Below, in pieces: positions 63,701 through 64,000 of a DNA stretch of 64,000 nt. The notes below the pieces were generated by a model. The model searched no databases. It saw nothing but the letters and a program-made list of their open reading frames with translations, and was not told where the DNA came from. Positions within the stretch are counted from its first letter, which is position 1; every line of letters starts with the position of its first letter. Both the position numbers and the translations under genes were made by a program. Source of the DNA: an uncultured Clostridia bacterium (GTDB taxonomy: Bacteria > Bacillota > Clostridia > TANB77 > CAG-508); assembly GCA_949388605.1 (NCBI GenBank), contig CASKJV010000008.1:21328-85327 (forward strand), read 5' to 3'.

Positions 63701-64000
63701 TAGAAACAGATAAAGAGAAAATAACAATAGGAACAGGTAACAATATAATAAATGTATATTATACAAAAGTAACAGGACTAAGTTATACAATAAATTACTT
63801 AGAAAAAGGAACAAATGAAGTAATATATCCAGCCAAAAACCAAGGAAATCAAACATTTGATACAGAGATAAAAGCAAATGAAGAAGTAATAACAATAGAT
63901 GGATATAATTATGATTCAGTAGATAAAGAAAGTATAAGAATAGCCACAAATGAAGAAAAGAATGTAATAAATATATATTATACAAAAAGAACAGATTTAA
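60784..64000 (+). CDS. Giant repeat-rich surface protein, C-terminus beyond the window
   Basis: The frame opens at ATG 60784 (AGAGAGG upstream) and is still open at base 64000, so at least 1072 aa; it is missing from the ORF track because no stop is reached. After a basic start comes a membrane anchor or signal (IGVFIILATILIASIIGVLFY, about 13-33). A beta-propeller-like region follows (about 60-390) with recurring T-DGG-and-KY patterns (ATNDGGFAILTNNNSIRKYT). Then come InlB-type B-repeats (about 430-860; TRTGYTFNGWYTATSGGTK, LYAQWN), then MucBP-like repeats of about 72 aa (YTVKYLEEGTNKVL, YTINYLEKGTNEVI). It is probably an adhesin or mucin-binding surface protein; anchoring signals are outside the window. 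Confidence 0.85.
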   Translation, partial: MEKKLKFKLNKKIGVFIILATILIASIIGVLFYNKFEFNIVGNEREGAKAAGDNVKAQWAKNVGAVGQSSSISFISGQTTDGSFIIKRDSNIIKYNSSGTQQWTKTITDTMKVEGTSDGGVVIVDDGYIIKYTSAGKEEWKRATPSDGMLENLNVTNDGGVLVTFMSTEMAGEIYVRKYYSGEISWTISCGRYSSFTKTIRSTSDGGFFVVLEDGTIMRYDESHQLKYTKNITELTTAKKIIATNDGGFAILTNNNSIRKYTINGTLYTTKTISATINDIAPTNDGGFIVGGTFGNTSPLDLGNGIVLNKNSSYNGDSDGVIIKYNSSGTTQWAKHLEATQYGDYIDTVTESYSDTYIVGGSYYGNVNFGNSVTLEGGGSYQTTNMIVKYNEISQYTITLNNQSATSSGTTAIYEGYGTGIYLDSAQTKAMTTSSNAITKPSKAYTLTYNANGGTCSTSSNTATYTFGGYYTSTGGSGTQRITSSGYLASGFTNTTYSANTTLYAKWTSASVTLPTPTRTGYTFNGWYTATSGGTKIGNAGATYTPTSSRTVYAQWTVNQYTVKYNGNGNTGGSTANSTHTYNVSSALTSNGFTRAYTLTYNANGGTCSTSSNTATYSFKNWNTNANGTGTSYLNNASVSTLTSTNNGTVNLYAQWNSASVTLPTPTRTGYTFNGWYTATSGGTKVGNAGATYTPTSSTTVYAQWTANQYTVKYNGNGNTGGSTANSTHTYNVSSALTSNGFTRAYTLTYNANGGTCSTSSNTATYSFKNWNTNANGTGTSYLNNASVSTLTSTNNGTVNLYAQWNSASVTLPTPTRTGYTFNGWYTATSGGTKVGNAGATYTPTSNTTIYAQWTANKYPYTVKYLEEGTNKVLATEKAGANTNFGTSITENAINIDGYNKVSPTSQSITIGVEGNVITFYYTKRTDLSYTVNYLEKNSNKVLKSAKTITNQEFEKEIIASSEVAEIDGYNFVETDKEKITIGTGNNIINVYYTKVTGLSYTINYLEKGTNEVIYPAKNQGNQTFDTEIKANEEVITIDGYNYDSVDKESIRIATNEEKNVINIYYTKRTDL
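62461..63354 (+). repeat. Near-identical 447-bp tandem repeat within the surface protein
   Basis: Bases 62461-62907 and 62908-63354 are almost the same at the nucleotide level, offset by exactly 447 bp (149 codons), each coding for an InlB-like B-repeat unit (NQYTVKYNGNGNTGGSTAN ... NLYAQWNSASVTLPTPTRTG). The last 50 bp of copy 2 drift. A partial earlier unit ends at 62460. Confidence 0.9.

Noticed and set aside
61455-63985. Series of minus-strand ORFs in the last 2.5 kb
   Set aside because: They are shadows of the repeat-rich surface protein, whose codon use leaves few stops on the opposite strand; the repeated LLVGVYVAPAFP pattern simply mirrors the tandem repeat.

Overview
The window is a very AT-rich chromosome segment built around a replication origin. 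Gene content and order point to a low-G+C Gram-positive bacterium of the Clostridia type, probably an uncultured gut anaerobe. The reasons are the rpmH-rnpA-yidD-yidC-jag / mnmE-mnmG-rsmG-parA-parB block on one side of oriC, dnaA-dnaN-recF-remB-gyrB-gyrA on the other, a GerMN protein, a YabE-like 3D/G5 protein, and a fused 2-hydroxyacyl-CoA dehydratase activase typical of anaerobes. The species cannot be named from sequence alone.

Layout. From 1 to 41.5 kb almost every gene is on the minus strand, which is the left replichore pointing away from oriC. From 42.1 kb onward nearly all genes are on the plus strand. The main exception is the 4.4 kb activase at 23.7-28.1 kb, which runs head-on to replication. 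Left arm in order: a clipped membrane-anchored protein, PerM-like permease, yraN-dprA-comM, a foreign-looking orphan, YabE-like protein, secreted transglutaminase-like protein, htpX/lemA, and an LPATG-anchored cohesin protein next to a 1317-aa LRR/coiled-coil/Ig-like/dockerin protein. Then come tatD, acpS, two envelope-associated unknowns, another orphan, rsmI-trmN6, a GerMN protein, the activase, two tRNA-Ser genes, an HD hydrolase, DUF4446-parB-parA, rsmG, mnmG, mnmE, two small unknowns, and the jag-yidC-yidD-rnpA-rpmH cluster.

The origin is bipartite, with DnaA boxes on both sides of dnaA. A parS-like site lies between mnmG and mnmE, and parA/parB are present. Right arm: dnaN, a small membrane protein, recF, remB, gyrB, a 1.5 kb intergenic stretch with a candidate 6S-like RNA and a toxin-like hydrophobic peptide, a six-gene accessory cluster inserted between gyrB and gyrA, gyrA, a small ORF carrying an (AC)10 microsatellite, and a giant repeat-rich surface protein that runs off the end.

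The most interesting region is the gyrB-gyrA cluster (50.2-57.3 kb). It encodes a split VirB4/TraE-like ATPase, a MinD/CpaE-like ATPase, an unknown helical protein, an HEIGH-motif putative metallopeptidase and a TasA-like secreted protein, with no relaxase or other conjugation genes visible. It starts with a consensus promoter followed within about 40 nt by an intrinsic-terminator-like hairpin. Its first two genes have well-placed Shine-Dalgarno sequences facing AUU and AUA codons instead of AUG.

Other notable points are a roughly 160-bp two-hairpin dispersed element next to terminators, the cohesin/dockerin pair, and a 447-bp near-identical tandem repeat in the surface protein. All assignments come from reading the sequence; no searches were run.
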